Source: an uncultured Parabacteroides sp. (GTDB taxonomy: Bacteria > Bacteroidota > Bacteroidia > Bacteroidales > Tannerellaceae). Taken from it: a DNA stretch of 15,100 nt. Positions 1-7,779 of the stretch are shown piece after piece. The DNA lies in assembly GCA_900770835.1 (NCBI GenBank), contig CAAGLQ010000142.1, forward strand, positions 1 to 15,100, written 5' to 3'. A program made the position numbers and the translations under genes. A model generated the notes under the pieces. That model was not told the origin of the DNA. It saw only the letters and a list, made by a program, of their open reading frames with translations, and made no database searches. Positions within the stretch are counted from its first letter, which is position 1; each line of letters starts with the position of its first letter.

Positions 1-198
1 ACTCATGCAAGCGATTCCTAAACATAGGATTGTTGTTTCTCTTCTCTTCATCTATTTTCTGTTCTTTAGTTAGATGGGGGCAAAGTTCTCTATTCCTATC
101 GGGACAGCCAAGGGAAAAGACGCAAAACTATCGGACAAGGTATGATTGGTTTTCAATGGATTATGATAAAACTATCGGACAAGGCCGGGAGCTGAAGG
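1..198. other. Gene-free left edge with short direct repeats
   Basis: No convincing gene lies here. Open frames are short and resemble no known protein. The stretch is downstream of the TPR regulator gene on the minus strand, and I see no hairpin followed by a T run that would end that transcript. It does contain two exact copies of a 17-base direct repeat and a looser third copy, described as a separate feature. Confidence 0.5.
96..184. repeat. Short direct repeat, AAAACTATCGGACAAGG, two exact copies plus one degenerate
   Basis: AAAACTATCGGACAAGG occurs at 124-140 and again at 168-184, with start points 44 bases apart. A related copy, CTATCGGGACAGCCAAGG, sits at about 96-113. On the plus strand the repeat can be read as codons for KLSDK followed soon by a stop (tga at 143-145 and 192-194). 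This resembles the tail of a transposase gene, but no other transposase sequence is visible, so that origin is speculation. The copies could equally be regulatory or simple duplications. Confidence 0.6.
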
Positions 199-1950
199 CT
201 ATGTATGCGCTGTTTGCGCGATTTGCCAGATATAGGCATGAAGGTCTTGCGCTTCCCCGGTAACGCCCATTTTCCTCCGGATGCGCTGGCGAGTTTTACT
301 GACGGAGTTGGGCAGGATGTTCAGCAGGCGTGCCTCTTCCACGCTGTCTAAATCGAGGAGCGAGAGCAAGACATAATGTTGTTCGGCTTGCGAAAGGGCA
401 AACGGGGAGAACGATTCGGAAAAGCCCGGATAGATCTGCTCCACTTGATCGCCAAGGTGGATCCAGTCCTCCTCGGTAATCGCGGGGTGGCTGCTTCCCA
501 TGAGCGTCTTCTTGGCCTCCTTTCGCATTTTCTGTACGATGCGGGAGGTGAGCAGTAGATCCTTGCGTTGGTTTTCCATCTGCTGCTTGATGCGTGCGGC
601 CTCGGCTTCCGAGGTGGCGATATGGGCAGCCAATCGCTCGGTTTCTTGGGGTATGTTGGCTCGCTCCTGGCTATCTTTCAATTGGTTGCGAAGTGCCGAA
701 AGGAGTTCTTGCTTCTGCCTCAGCGCCGTCTTCGTTTGGGCTAACGCTGCTGTTTTCTCTTGCAGCAACAGGGCTTGCTCCGCGATTTGCCGTTTGTGGG
801 CAGTCGATCGTTGCCAAAAGAGCATAAACAACAGGATGATCACGCCCAGCGAGGTGAGCCACAAGGTTTGGAACTTGCGCTTCTGGTTTGTCAGTTTCTC
901 GTTTTCCAGCGAGAACTTCAGATAGTCGTATTGTCTCTCCGCTTTCAGCACGAGGGATTGATAGGTTGCCTTTTGTCTGGATTTGCTTTGGGCGTTATAC
1001 TGCTCAAAATAGGAGAGAGCCTGTTTGAAGTTGCCTTGGCTTTTCGCTAAGAGGTAGTGATAATAGGGTATGTCTTGCTGTGTTTTGTCGTAGGCCGATC
1101 GTGAGGCTTGATCCAAGAAGTAGGCGGCGCTATCCGGTTGTTCCTCCTTGATGTAGATCTCGGCAAGGGAAAGGTAGTCCGGCCCGTTGTCTTTGAGTCG
1201 TGGTTGGATGGATTGGAAATGGTAAGCCTTGGCGAGATCCAGCTGGCCAATCTCGTTGTAGATGTTCCCTAACGCATTAGCGATGTATGCTTGATCTTCC
1301 GGATCGCCAACGAGGGCAAGCAGCGAATCGGCCCGGTGCATATAAGGCAAGGCATATTTCGCCGAGTCGGCGAAGGCATACATGCGTCCGACTTCCCGGA
1401 GGGCGAAGGCTGCGCTCCGCTGGTTCCCCGCACGCAAGAAATGATGCTCTGCCTGAAGGTACCTTTTGCGGCTCTGTGCGTAATCACCTTGAAGGTCGAA
1501 AAGATCCCCGATATAGCTGTAGCAATAGCCTGCTTGGTTGTCGTCGTTTTGCGAGAGGGCGAGGCTGAGCGCTTTGAGATAACTCTTCATGGCTTGCTTG
1601 TAATCCTTTTCTCCGGCATAAGCCCGACCGGTGTAGAGATGGAGCTGGCTGCGTTCTGCCGGTGTGCCTTTGGTGTCGAGGCATTCCGCTGCCCGCCTGT
1701 AAAGTCCGGCATAAGGAAAGTCTACCTGAAGGGTATCCACTAAATGTCCATAGAGCAAGCACCAACGGATCAGCTCGCTGTCGCTCAGCAGGTCGGGAAG
1801 CGTGATGCGATCCAGCAACCGTTGCGCGCTGTCTGGTTGTTCCGTGATCAGCCGTTCGGCCGCATCGATCCATAGAGAGTGCTTCCGTTCGCCGCAGGCC
1901 ATCGCCAGCCAGATGAGCAGGATTCCTATTGCTATGTGCATTCTTTTCAT
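199..1950 (-). CDS. Membrane-anchored TPR regulator with C-terminal helix-turn-helix-like domain
   Basis: This gene encodes a 583-residue protein from the ATG at 1950. The frame extends three codons further to a GTG at 1959, but the ATG gives a better signal peptide. Residues 1-19 form a lipoprotein-type signal (positive start, hydrophobic core, LAMAC) with the likely lipidated cysteine at 19. TPR-like helical repeats fill about residues 75-340. A transmembrane segment lies near 361-380 (LWLTSLGVIILLFMLFW). A long charged coiled coil follows to about 480. The final 60-70 residues (LSQAEQHYVLLSLLDLDSVEEARLLNILP and a basic TRQRIRRKMG stretch, about 518-563) look like a DNA-binding helix-turn-helix. 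Bacteroidales carry many such one-protein sensors with outer TPRs, one membrane pass and an inner HTH, often beside nutrient uptake loci. Target and signal are unknown. The carB terminator lies just upstream, so it is probably transcribed on its own. Confidence 0.8.
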   Translation of the reverse strand: MKRMHIAIGILLIWLAMACGERKHSLWIDAAERLITEQPDSAQRLLDRITLPDLLSDSELIRWCLLYGHLVDTLQVDFPYAGLYRRAAECLDTKGTPAERSQLHLYTGRAYAGEKDYKQAMKSYLKALSLALSQNDDNQAGYCYSYIGDLFDLQGDYAQSRKRYLQAEHHFLRAGNQRSAAFALREVGRMYAFADSAKYALPYMHRADSLLALVGDPEDQAYIANALGNIYNEIGQLDLAKAYHFQSIQPRLKDNGPDYLSLAEIYIKEEQPDSAAYFLDQASRSAYDKTQQDIPYYHYLLAKSQGNFKQALSYFEQYNAQSKSRQKATYQSLVLKAERQYDYLKFSLENEKLTNQKRKFQTLWLTSLGVIILLFMLFWQRSTAHKRQIAEQALLLQEKTAALAQTKTALRQKQELLSALRNQLKDSQERANIPQETERLAAHIATSEAEAARIKQQMENQRKDLLLTSRIVQKMRKEAKKTLMGSSHPAITEEDWIHLGDQVEQIYPGFSESFSPFALSQAEQHYVLLSLLDLDSVEEARLLNILPNSVSKTRQRIRRKMGVTGEAQDLHAYIWQIAQTAHT

Positions 1951-1982
1951 GTGCTCCACTCGCTCTTTTTCTGGGGTAGGGT

Positions 1983-2020
1983 AAAAAACCCACGGTCAGC
2001 AAATCGCCAACCGTGGGGTT
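1983..2020 (-). terminator. Rho-independent terminator after carB
   Basis: On the minus strand, 29 bases after the carB stop, the stem CCCACGGT (2017-2010) pairs with ACCGTGGG (1996-1989) across a 13-base loop. A run of six T follows (1988-1983). The eight perfect pairs and T run directly downstream of the stop make this a convincing end of the permease-ribBA-aspC-carB transcript. It also isolates the TPR regulator gene that starts at 1950. Confidence 0.85.
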
Positions 2021-2048
2021 GCTATGTACAACTAAAAAGATGTATTCG

Positions 2049-5000
2049 TTATTTGTACTCTTGCCAGCTCTTGATCTGGATGTCCTCTTGCTTCATCTCG
2101 CAGAAGGCATTGATGAAGGCACTTGCCAAACGCGCATTGGTGATCAACGGTATATTGTGGTCGATCGCCGCACGACGAATCTTATAACCGTTGGTCAGCT
2201 CGCGCTTGCTGTGATCCTTCGGGATGTTGACTACCAACTCAAAGACATGCTTGCTGAACATCTCCATGATGTTGAGGTCTCCCTCCTCATCGGGCCAGCT
2301 GACAGCAATAGCCGGGATTTGGTTGTCGTTCAAGAACTTCGCCGTACCATGCGTGCCATAGATAGTGTAACCCTTAGCAGCCAACGTACGGCAAGGCTCC
2401 AACAGATCCACCTTGCTCTTAGCCGCACCGGAAGAAACCAAGATGTTCTTCTGCGGAATCTTGTTGCCGACTGCGATCATTGCCGAGAGCAAAGCCTCGT
2501 TGAAGTCATCGCCTACGCAACCCACTTCACCGGTTGAGCTCATATCCACGCCTAAGACCGGATCGGCCTTGTGCAGACGGGCGAACGAGAACTGCGAAGC
2601 CTTCACGCCAATCCAATCAATATCGAATGCACTCTTATCCGGCTTGTCGTACGGAGCATCGAGCATGATGCGAGTTGCAGTCTCGATAAAGTTGCGCTTC
2701 AGCACCTTTGACACAAAGGGGAAACTGCGGGAGGCACGCAAGTTGCACTCGATCACCTTCACAAAATTGTTCTTTGCCAAGAACTGGATGTTGAAAGGTC
2801 CGGAGATGTTCAACTCCTTGGCGATCATCTTGCTGACCTTCTTGATGCGGCGAGCCGTCTCAAAATAGATCTTCTGTGCCGGGAATACCAACGTGGCATC
2901 GCCTGAGTGTACACCGGCGAACTCAATGTGCTCGCTGATTGCATACTCAACCACCTCACCATTGCGGGCTACAGCGTCGAACTCGATCTCCTTCGTGCCC
3001 TGCATGAACTCAGATACGACTACCGGATACTCCTTAGACACCTTAGCGGCCAAGCCTAAGAACTCGATCATCTGCTCCTTTGTGTGGCAGACGTTCATCG
3101 CCGCACCAGAAAGCACGTAAGAGGGACGAATCAAGATGGGGAAGCCTACCTTCGCGATGAAGTCGTCAATCTCCTCCATGCTGGTCAACTCTGCCCAACG
3201 AGGCTGGTCAATGCCTAATTGATCCAACATCGCAGAGAACTTGTGGCGGTTTTCGGCACGGTCGATTGAGAGCGGAGAGGTACCCAATACCGGCACATTC
3301 TGACGGTGCAGCTTCATCGCCAAGTTGTTCGGAATCTGGCCACCCACAGAGACAACCACGCCCTTCGGCAACTCAAGGTCGATCACATCTAAGACACGCT
3401 CAAAGGAGAGCTCGTCGAAATAGAGGCGGTCGCACATGTCATAATCGGTAGAAACTGTCTCCGGATTATAGTTGATCATGATAGATTTATATCCCAACTT
3501 ACGAGCCGTCTGCGCTGCATTGACTGAACACCAGTCGAACTCCACAGATGAACCAATACGGTAAGCACCTGACCCGAGAATGATCACATTCTTATCGTTG
3601 GGGTAGTAGGTGATGTCGTGCTCCTTTCCATCATAGGTCATATAGAGGTAGTTGGTCAGCTCCGGATGCTCAGAAGCGATGGTGTTGATGCGCTTCACGG
3701 TTGGCAGGATGCCCAACTTCTTACGCAAGCTGCGCACACGGATGTTCTCCTTCTCCATATTGCCCGCAGGATTCTCCACGAAACGAGCGATCTGGAAATC
3801 GGAGAAACCAAGGCGTTTTGCCTCTAACAGCACGTCAGCCGGCAACTCCTCGATCTTATGGTATTGCTTCAAGACAGCTACATAATCTACGATATTCTTC
3901 AGCTTGTTCAGGAACCAGGGGTTGATCTTGGTCAGCTCATAGATGCGCTCCACGCTGTAACCTTGCATCAAAGCCTCCGCCACAGCGAAGATACGCAGAT
4001 CGGTTGGGTTGGCTAATTCCTCATCGAGATTCTCGAAATGGAGGTCGTTGTTGCCCACAAAACCGTGCATACCCTGACCAATCATACGCAAACCTTTCTG
4101 CATGATCTCCTCAAAGCTCTTACCGATAGACATGATCTCGCCCACAGACTTCATGCTGGAGCCGATTTGGCGACTCACGCCCACAAACTTTGTCAAGTCC
4201 CAACGTGGAATCTTGGCGATGATGTAATCTACCTCGGGCGCTTTATAAGCAGAGTTGGGTGTACCCATCTCGCCGATCTCATCCAAGCCATAGCCCAAAG
4301 CCAACTTAGCGGCTACAAATGCCAAGGGATAACCGCTCGCCTTAGAAGCCAATGCGGAAGAACGGCTCAAACGGGCATTTACCTCGATCACACGATAGTC
4401 ACATGTATCAGAGTTGAACGCATACTGGATGTTACACTCGCCGACGATACCCAAATGGCGGATTGCCTTGATAGAAAGCTCCTGCAACAGCTCCAGCTCC
4501 TGATTGGTCAATGAGCAGGTAGGCGCAACCACGATACTCTCGCCGGTATGCACACCTAATGGATCCACATTCTCCATGCTCACTACGGTGAAGCAGTGGT
4601 CGTTCTTATCGCGGATCACCTCAAACTCGATCTCTTTCCAGCCCTTCAACGACTCCTCCACGAGGATCTGCGGTGAATAGGCGAAAGCGCTCTCCGCCAA
4701 GGTACGCAACTCTGCCTCATTCTGGCAGATACCGCTACCCATACCACCCAAGGCATAGGCTGAACGGATCATGATCGGATAACCAATCTTATTTGCGGCA
4801 GCTACCGCATCTTCCATACTCTCCACCGCCTGGCTGATCGGGGTTTTCACCTCAATCTCATTCAGTTTCTTCACGAAGAGGTCACGATCCTCCGTGTACA
4901 TGATCGCTTCTACAGAAGTACCTAACACCTTGACACCATATTTCGCCAATGTGCCGGAAGTGTAAAGCTCCGTACCGCAGTTCAAAGCTGTTTGTCCACC

Positions 5001-5267
5001 GAAGGCCAGAAGGATACCGTCTGGACGCTCCTTCTTGATCACCTCTTCCACGAAGTAGGGTGTAATAGGCAAGAAATAGACCCGATCAGCCACACCCTCA
5101 GAGGTCTGGATCGTCGCGATATTGGGGTTGATCAAAACTGTGCTGATCCCCTCCTCACGCAACGCTTTCAACGCTTGTGAACCGGAATAGTCAAACTCAC
5201 CTGCCTGTCCGATCTTCAAGGCACCGGAACCTAAGACGAGGACTTTCTTCATATTGTTTTTTGACAT
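2049..5267 (-). CDS. carB: Carbamoyl phosphate synthase large subunit, eukaryote-like type
   Basis: CarB builds carbamoyl phosphate from bicarbonate, ammonia (delivered from glutamine by CarA) and two ATP, for pyrimidine and arginine synthesis. The 1072 residues match the usual length of about 1073. Domains in order are the carboxyphosphate ATP-grasp half (about 1-405, with GQAGEFDYSG at 20-29, GGQTALNC at 90-97 and ARLSRSSALASKASGYP at 298-314), the oligomerisation region (about 406-555), the carbamate ATP-grasp half (about 558-935, GSSVEFDWC 572-580, GGQIPNNLA 642-650, NLRASRSFPFVSK 842-854), and the MGS-like regulatory domain (about 936-1072). The start at 5267 (MSKNNMKK) is chosen; the Met at codon 6 is possible. 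Many stretches match remembered vertebrate CPS1 better than E. coli CarB, for example RSAYALGG where E. coli has RPSFTMGG. No carA is adjacent. It is the last gene of a minus-strand cluster, 81 bases after the aminotransferase gene. Confidence 0.97.
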   Translation of the reverse strand: MSKNNMKKVLVLGSGALKIGQAGEFDYSGSQALKALREEGISTVLINPNIATIQTSEGVADRVYFLPITPYFVEEVIKKERPDGILLAFGGQTALNCGTELYTSGTLAKYGVKVLGTSVEAIMYTEDRDLFVKKLNEIEVKTPISQAVESMEDAVAAANKIGYPIMIRSAYALGGMGSGICQNEAELRTLAESAFAYSPQILVEESLKGWKEIEFEVIRDKNDHCFTVVSMENVDPLGVHTGESIVVAPTCSLTNQELELLQELSIKAIRHLGIVGECNIQYAFNSDTCDYRVIEVNARLSRSSALASKASGYPLAFVAAKLALGYGLDEIGEMGTPNSAYKAPEVDYIIAKIPRWDLTKFVGVSRQIGSSMKSVGEIMSIGKSFEEIMQKGLRMIGQGMHGFVGNNDLHFENLDEELANPTDLRIFAVAEALMQGYSVERIYELTKINPWFLNKLKNIVDYVAVLKQYHKIEELPADVLLEAKRLGFSDFQIARFVENPAGNMEKENIRVRSLRKKLGILPTVKRINTIASEHPELTNYLYMTYDGKEHDITYYPNDKNVIILGSGAYRIGSSVEFDWCSVNAAQTARKLGYKSIMINYNPETVSTDYDMCDRLYFDELSFERVLDVIDLELPKGVVVSVGGQIPNNLAMKLHRQNVPVLGTSPLSIDRAENRHKFSAMLDQLGIDQPRWAELTSMEEIDDFIAKVGFPILIRPSYVLSGAAMNVCHTKEQMIEFLGLAAKVSKEYPVVVSEFMQGTKEIEFDAVARNGEVVEYAISEHIEFAGVHSGDATLVFPAQKIYFETARRIKKVSKMIAKELNISGPFNIQFLAKNNFVKVIECNLRASRSFPFVSKVLKRNFIETATRIMLDAPYDKPDKSAFDIDWIGVKASQFSFARLHKADPVLGVDMSSTGEVGCVGDDFNEALLSAMIAVGNKIPQKNILVSSGAAKSKVDLLEPCRTLAAKGYTIYGTHGTAKFLNDNQIPAIAVSWPDEEGDLNIMEMFSKHVFELVVNIPKDHSKRELTNGYKIRRAAIDHNIPLITNARLASAFINAFCEMKQEDIQIKSWQEYK

Positions 5268-5316
5268 AGTCGCTCTGTTTGTTTAGTAGTTGATTTTTAT
5301 AGAATGTTATACCGCA

Positions 5317-5338
5317 CTGGCGGCAATATGGCCGCCAG
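5317..5338. other. Perfect inverted repeat between the aminotransferase gene and carB
   Basis: CTGGCGGC (5317-5324) is fully complementary to GCCGCCAG (5331-5338), leaving a six-base loop. The hairpin lies in the only sizeable gap of the cluster, 11 bases after the aminotransferase stop. On the minus strand no T run follows it, so it is not a standard terminator for that direction. On the plus strand a short T run follows (5344-5348), but no plus-strand gene ends here. It may stabilise the upstream mRNA end, mark a processing site or lower carB expression. Confidence 0.6.
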
Positions 5339-5348
5339 ATATGTATTT

Positions 5349-6542
5349 TTAGTGAAGCTTTGCCAACGCCTCTTTGATCCGTTTGATCGCTTCCTCAATG
5401 TTTGCGTCGCTGGTAGCATAGCTCATGCGGATGCACTCCGGCGCACCAAATGAGGTACCGCCCACGCAAGCCACATGGCCAACCTCCAAGAGGTACATCG
5501 CCAAGTCGTCTGCATTCTGAATCGTCCGCTCGCCGTCGCTTTTACCATAATAATAGCTACACTTCGGGAAGAGATAGAAAGCGCCCTCCGGCTTGTTTAC
5601 CTCAAAACCGGGCACCTCTTTCGCTAATCGAACGATCAAGTCACGACGACGCTCAAAAGCTTGACGCATCTCCTCCACAGGAGCCTGCGTGCCGGTGTAA
5701 GCAGCTTCAGCCGCCTTCTGTGAAACAGAGCAGGGGCCAGAGGTATATTGACCTTGCAACTTGTTCACCGCCTTCACAATCCACTCCGGACCAGCCACGA
5801 AACCAATACGCCAGCCGGTCATCGCATACGCTTTGGAAACGCCATTCACGATCACAGTGCGCTCTTTCATTCCCTCGATTGTCGCGATGCTGTTGTGCTT
5901 ACCTATGTAATTGATGTGCTCATAGATCTCGTCAGCGATCACAATCACCTCCGGATGCTTCTTCAATACCTCTGCCAAGCCAGCCAACTCTTCAGCGCTA
6001 TACACTGAACCTGTCGGGTTAGAGGGAGAGCAGAGAATCAACGCCTTGGTCTTCGGCGTGATGGCAGCCTCTAACTGAGCCGGCGTGATCTTGAAGTCCT
6101 GCTCAATACCTGCAGAAACGATCACCGGCTTACCCTCAGCCAACTTCACCATCTCCGGATAGCTTACCCAGAAAGGAGCAGGGATAATCACCTCATCACC
6201 TGGGTTGACCAATACTAAAATTGTGTTGCAAACAGATTGTTTCGCTCCATTCGCACAAGAGATTTGATTGACTGTATAGTCCAATCCATTCTCATTCTTC
6301 AGCTTGGCAACGATTGCGTTGCGCAATGCTGGATAACCCGCCACGGGTGAATAGCGAGAGAAGTTCTCGTCGATCGCCTGTTTGGCAGCTTCCTTGATGT
6401 GATCCGGAGTGTTGAAATCCGGTTCACCTACACTCAAATTGATTACATCTACGCCCTGAGCTTTCAATTCGCCGCTCTTTTGGGACATGGCCAGTGTAGC
6501 CGAAGGCGACAAACTGGCTAAACGAGCTGAGACTTGTGTCAT
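5349..6542 (-). CDS. aspC: Class I PLP-dependent aminotransferase, aspartate type
   Basis: This is a 397-residue fold-type I aminotransferase, predicted to interconvert aspartate and oxaloacetate with glutamate and 2-oxoglutarate in the cytoplasm. Visible hallmarks are SVGEPDFNTP (37-46), the SPSNPTG turn (172-178), the cofactor-contacting DEIY (204-207), and SKAYAMTGWRIGF, in which Lys237 is the expected Schiff-base lysine. A late IRMSYATS supplies the arginine that holds the substrate carboxylate. The pattern fits the Ib subgroup of aspartate aminotransferases common in bacteria. Exact specificity (aspartate alone, or also aromatic or prephenate substrates) cannot be read from sequence. It starts only 13 bases after the ribBA stop, so the two are cotranscribed. 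Aspartate is a precursor for pyrimidines and arginine, matching the downstream carB. Confidence 0.93.
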   Translation of the reverse strand: MTQVSARLASLSPSATLAMSQKSGELKAQGVDVINLSVGEPDFNTPDHIKEAAKQAIDENFSRYSPVAGYPALRNAIVAKLKNENGLDYTVNQISCANGAKQSVCNTILVLVNPGDEVIIPAPFWVSYPEMVKLAEGKPVIVSAGIEQDFKITPAQLEAAITPKTKALILCSPSNPTGSVYSAEELAGLAEVLKKHPEVIVIADEIYEHINYIGKHNSIATIEGMKERTVIVNGVSKAYAMTGWRIGFVAGPEWIVKAVNKLQGQYTSGPCSVSQKAAEAAYTGTQAPVEEMRQAFERRRDLIVRLAKEVPGFEVNKPEGAFYLFPKCSYYYGKSDGERTIQNADDLAMYLLEVGHVACVGGTSFGAPECIRMSYATSDANIEEAIKRIKEALAKLH

Positions 6543-6555
6543 ATCTGTATATTCC

Positions 6556-7770
6556 TTATTTAATGTTGTGCAAAATATGGCCCATACGCTCCTTCTTGGT
6601 CTTCATGTAGAACTCGTTGTATGGGTTGGGTTTAATCTCGATAGGTACATTCTCCACGACAGAGAGGCCGTACGCCTCCAAGCCGACACGCTTCACAGGG
6701 TTGTTGCTGATCAAGCGCATCTTGGTGATTCCTAAGTGGCGGAGGATCTGCGCACCTACGCCATAGTCACGCTCGTCTGCCTGATGGCCCAAGCAGATGT
6801 TGGCATCTACTGTGTCCATACCATCCTCCTGCAACTTATAAGCACGCATCTTGTCCATCAAGCCAATGCCACGTCCCTCCTGGTTGAGGTAGATCACGGC
6901 ACCACGCTCCTCCTTATCAATCATGCGCAAAGCCTCATGCAGTTGATCGCCACAGTCACAGCGCATAGAGCCAAAGATGTCACCCGTCGCACAAGAGGAG
7001 TGTACACGTACTAAAACCGGATCTTCTGTGGTCACGTCGCCCTTGATCAAAGCTATGTGCTCCAAACCATTGCTCTTTTGGCGGAAAGGAATCAGGCGGA
7101 AGTGTCCGTAGATGGTCGGCATATCCACCTCCTCGCCCTTCTCCACGATGGACTCTTTCTTCAAACGATAGGCAATCAGGTCGGCGATAGAGATCAATTT
7201 GATGTCATGCTCATCGGCCATCTTACGCAACTCCGGCAGGCGAGCCATCGTGCCATCGTCGTTCATAATCTCCATCAATGCGGCGGCAGGGTAGAGGCCG
7301 GCCAAACGGCACATATCTACGCAAGCTTCTGTATGGCCCGCACGACGCAACACGCCTTTCTCTTGCGCATAGAGCGGATTGATATGGCCGGGGCGACCAA
7401 AAGTTTCCGGAGTAGAAGCGGGATCGGCTAACGCACGGATCGTAGCTGCACGGTCAGCAGCGGAAACTCCCGTTGAGCAACCCTCTAATTTATCAATAGT
7501 CACCGTGAAGGGAGTACCTAAAACGGAGGTATTGTTTGTCACTTGGTGGGGCAGATCCAACTCCTCACAGCGAGATACCGTGATCGGGGCGCAAAGCACG
7601 CCACGTGCGTTTTTCAGCATGAAGTTGATCTTCTCCGGCGTAACTTTTTCGGCGGCGATAATCAAGTCGCCTTCATTCTCACGATCCTCGTCATCTACCA
7701 CAATGACAAACTTTCCCTCGCGGAAATCAGCTATAGCCTCTTCAATGGTGTTTAATGTAATTTTGCTCAT
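6556..7770 (-). CDS. ribBA: Bifunctional 3,4-dihydroxy-2-butanone 4-phosphate synthase / GTP cyclohydrolase II
   Basis: RibBA supplies both branches of riboflavin synthesis. The N-terminal RibB half makes 3,4-dihydroxy-2-butanone 4-phosphate from ribulose 5-phosphate. The C-terminal RibA half opens GTP. In the 404 residues, RibB (about 1-205) shows DDEDRENEGD at 26-35, a metal- and substrate-binding signature, and RAGHTEA at 143-149. RibA (about 207-400) shows VRVHSSCATGDIFGSMRCDC, whose Cys260, Cys271 and Cys273 fit the zinc ligands, LNQEGRGIGL (295-304) with the catalytic arginine, and SNNPVKRVGL (355-364). Both halves look intact and of normal length. The gene begins nine bases after the permease stop and ends 13 bases before the aminotransferase start. 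I see no FMN riboswitch in that tiny gap, so flavin control, if any, would act elsewhere. Confidence 0.96.
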   Translation of the reverse strand: MSKITLNTIEEAIADFREGKFVIVVDDEDRENEGDLIIAAEKVTPEKINFMLKNARGVLCAPITVSRCEELDLPHQVTNNTSVLGTPFTVTIDKLEGCSTGVSAADRAATIRALADPASTPETFGRPGHINPLYAQEKGVLRRAGHTEACVDMCRLAGLYPAAALMEIMNDDGTMARLPELRKMADEHDIKLISIADLIAYRLKKESIVEKGEEVDMPTIYGHFRLIPFRQKSNGLEHIALIKGDVTTEDPVLVRVHSSCATGDIFGSMRCDCGDQLHEALRMIDKEERGAVIYLNQEGRGIGLMDKMRAYKLQEDGMDTVDANICLGHQADERDYGVGAQILRHLGITKMRLISNNPVKRVGLEAYGLSVVENVPIEIKPNPYNEFYMKTKKERMGHILHNIK

Positions 7771-7779
7771 ATCTATTGT

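Noticed and set aside
30..263. Plus-strand open frame of 77 codons at the left edge
   Set aside because: It spans the short direct repeats and then overlaps the 3' end of the TPR regulator on the other strand. It has no recognisable protein features.
5268..5348. Separate carB promoter
   Set aside because: I found no TAnnTTTG-like box between the hairpin and the carB start on the minus strand. Readthrough from the upstream genes is simpler.
7771..7779. FMN riboswitch ahead of ribBA
   Set aside because: The gap to the upstream gene is only nine bases, far too short for the conserved riboswitch fold, and no such element is visible ahead of the permease.
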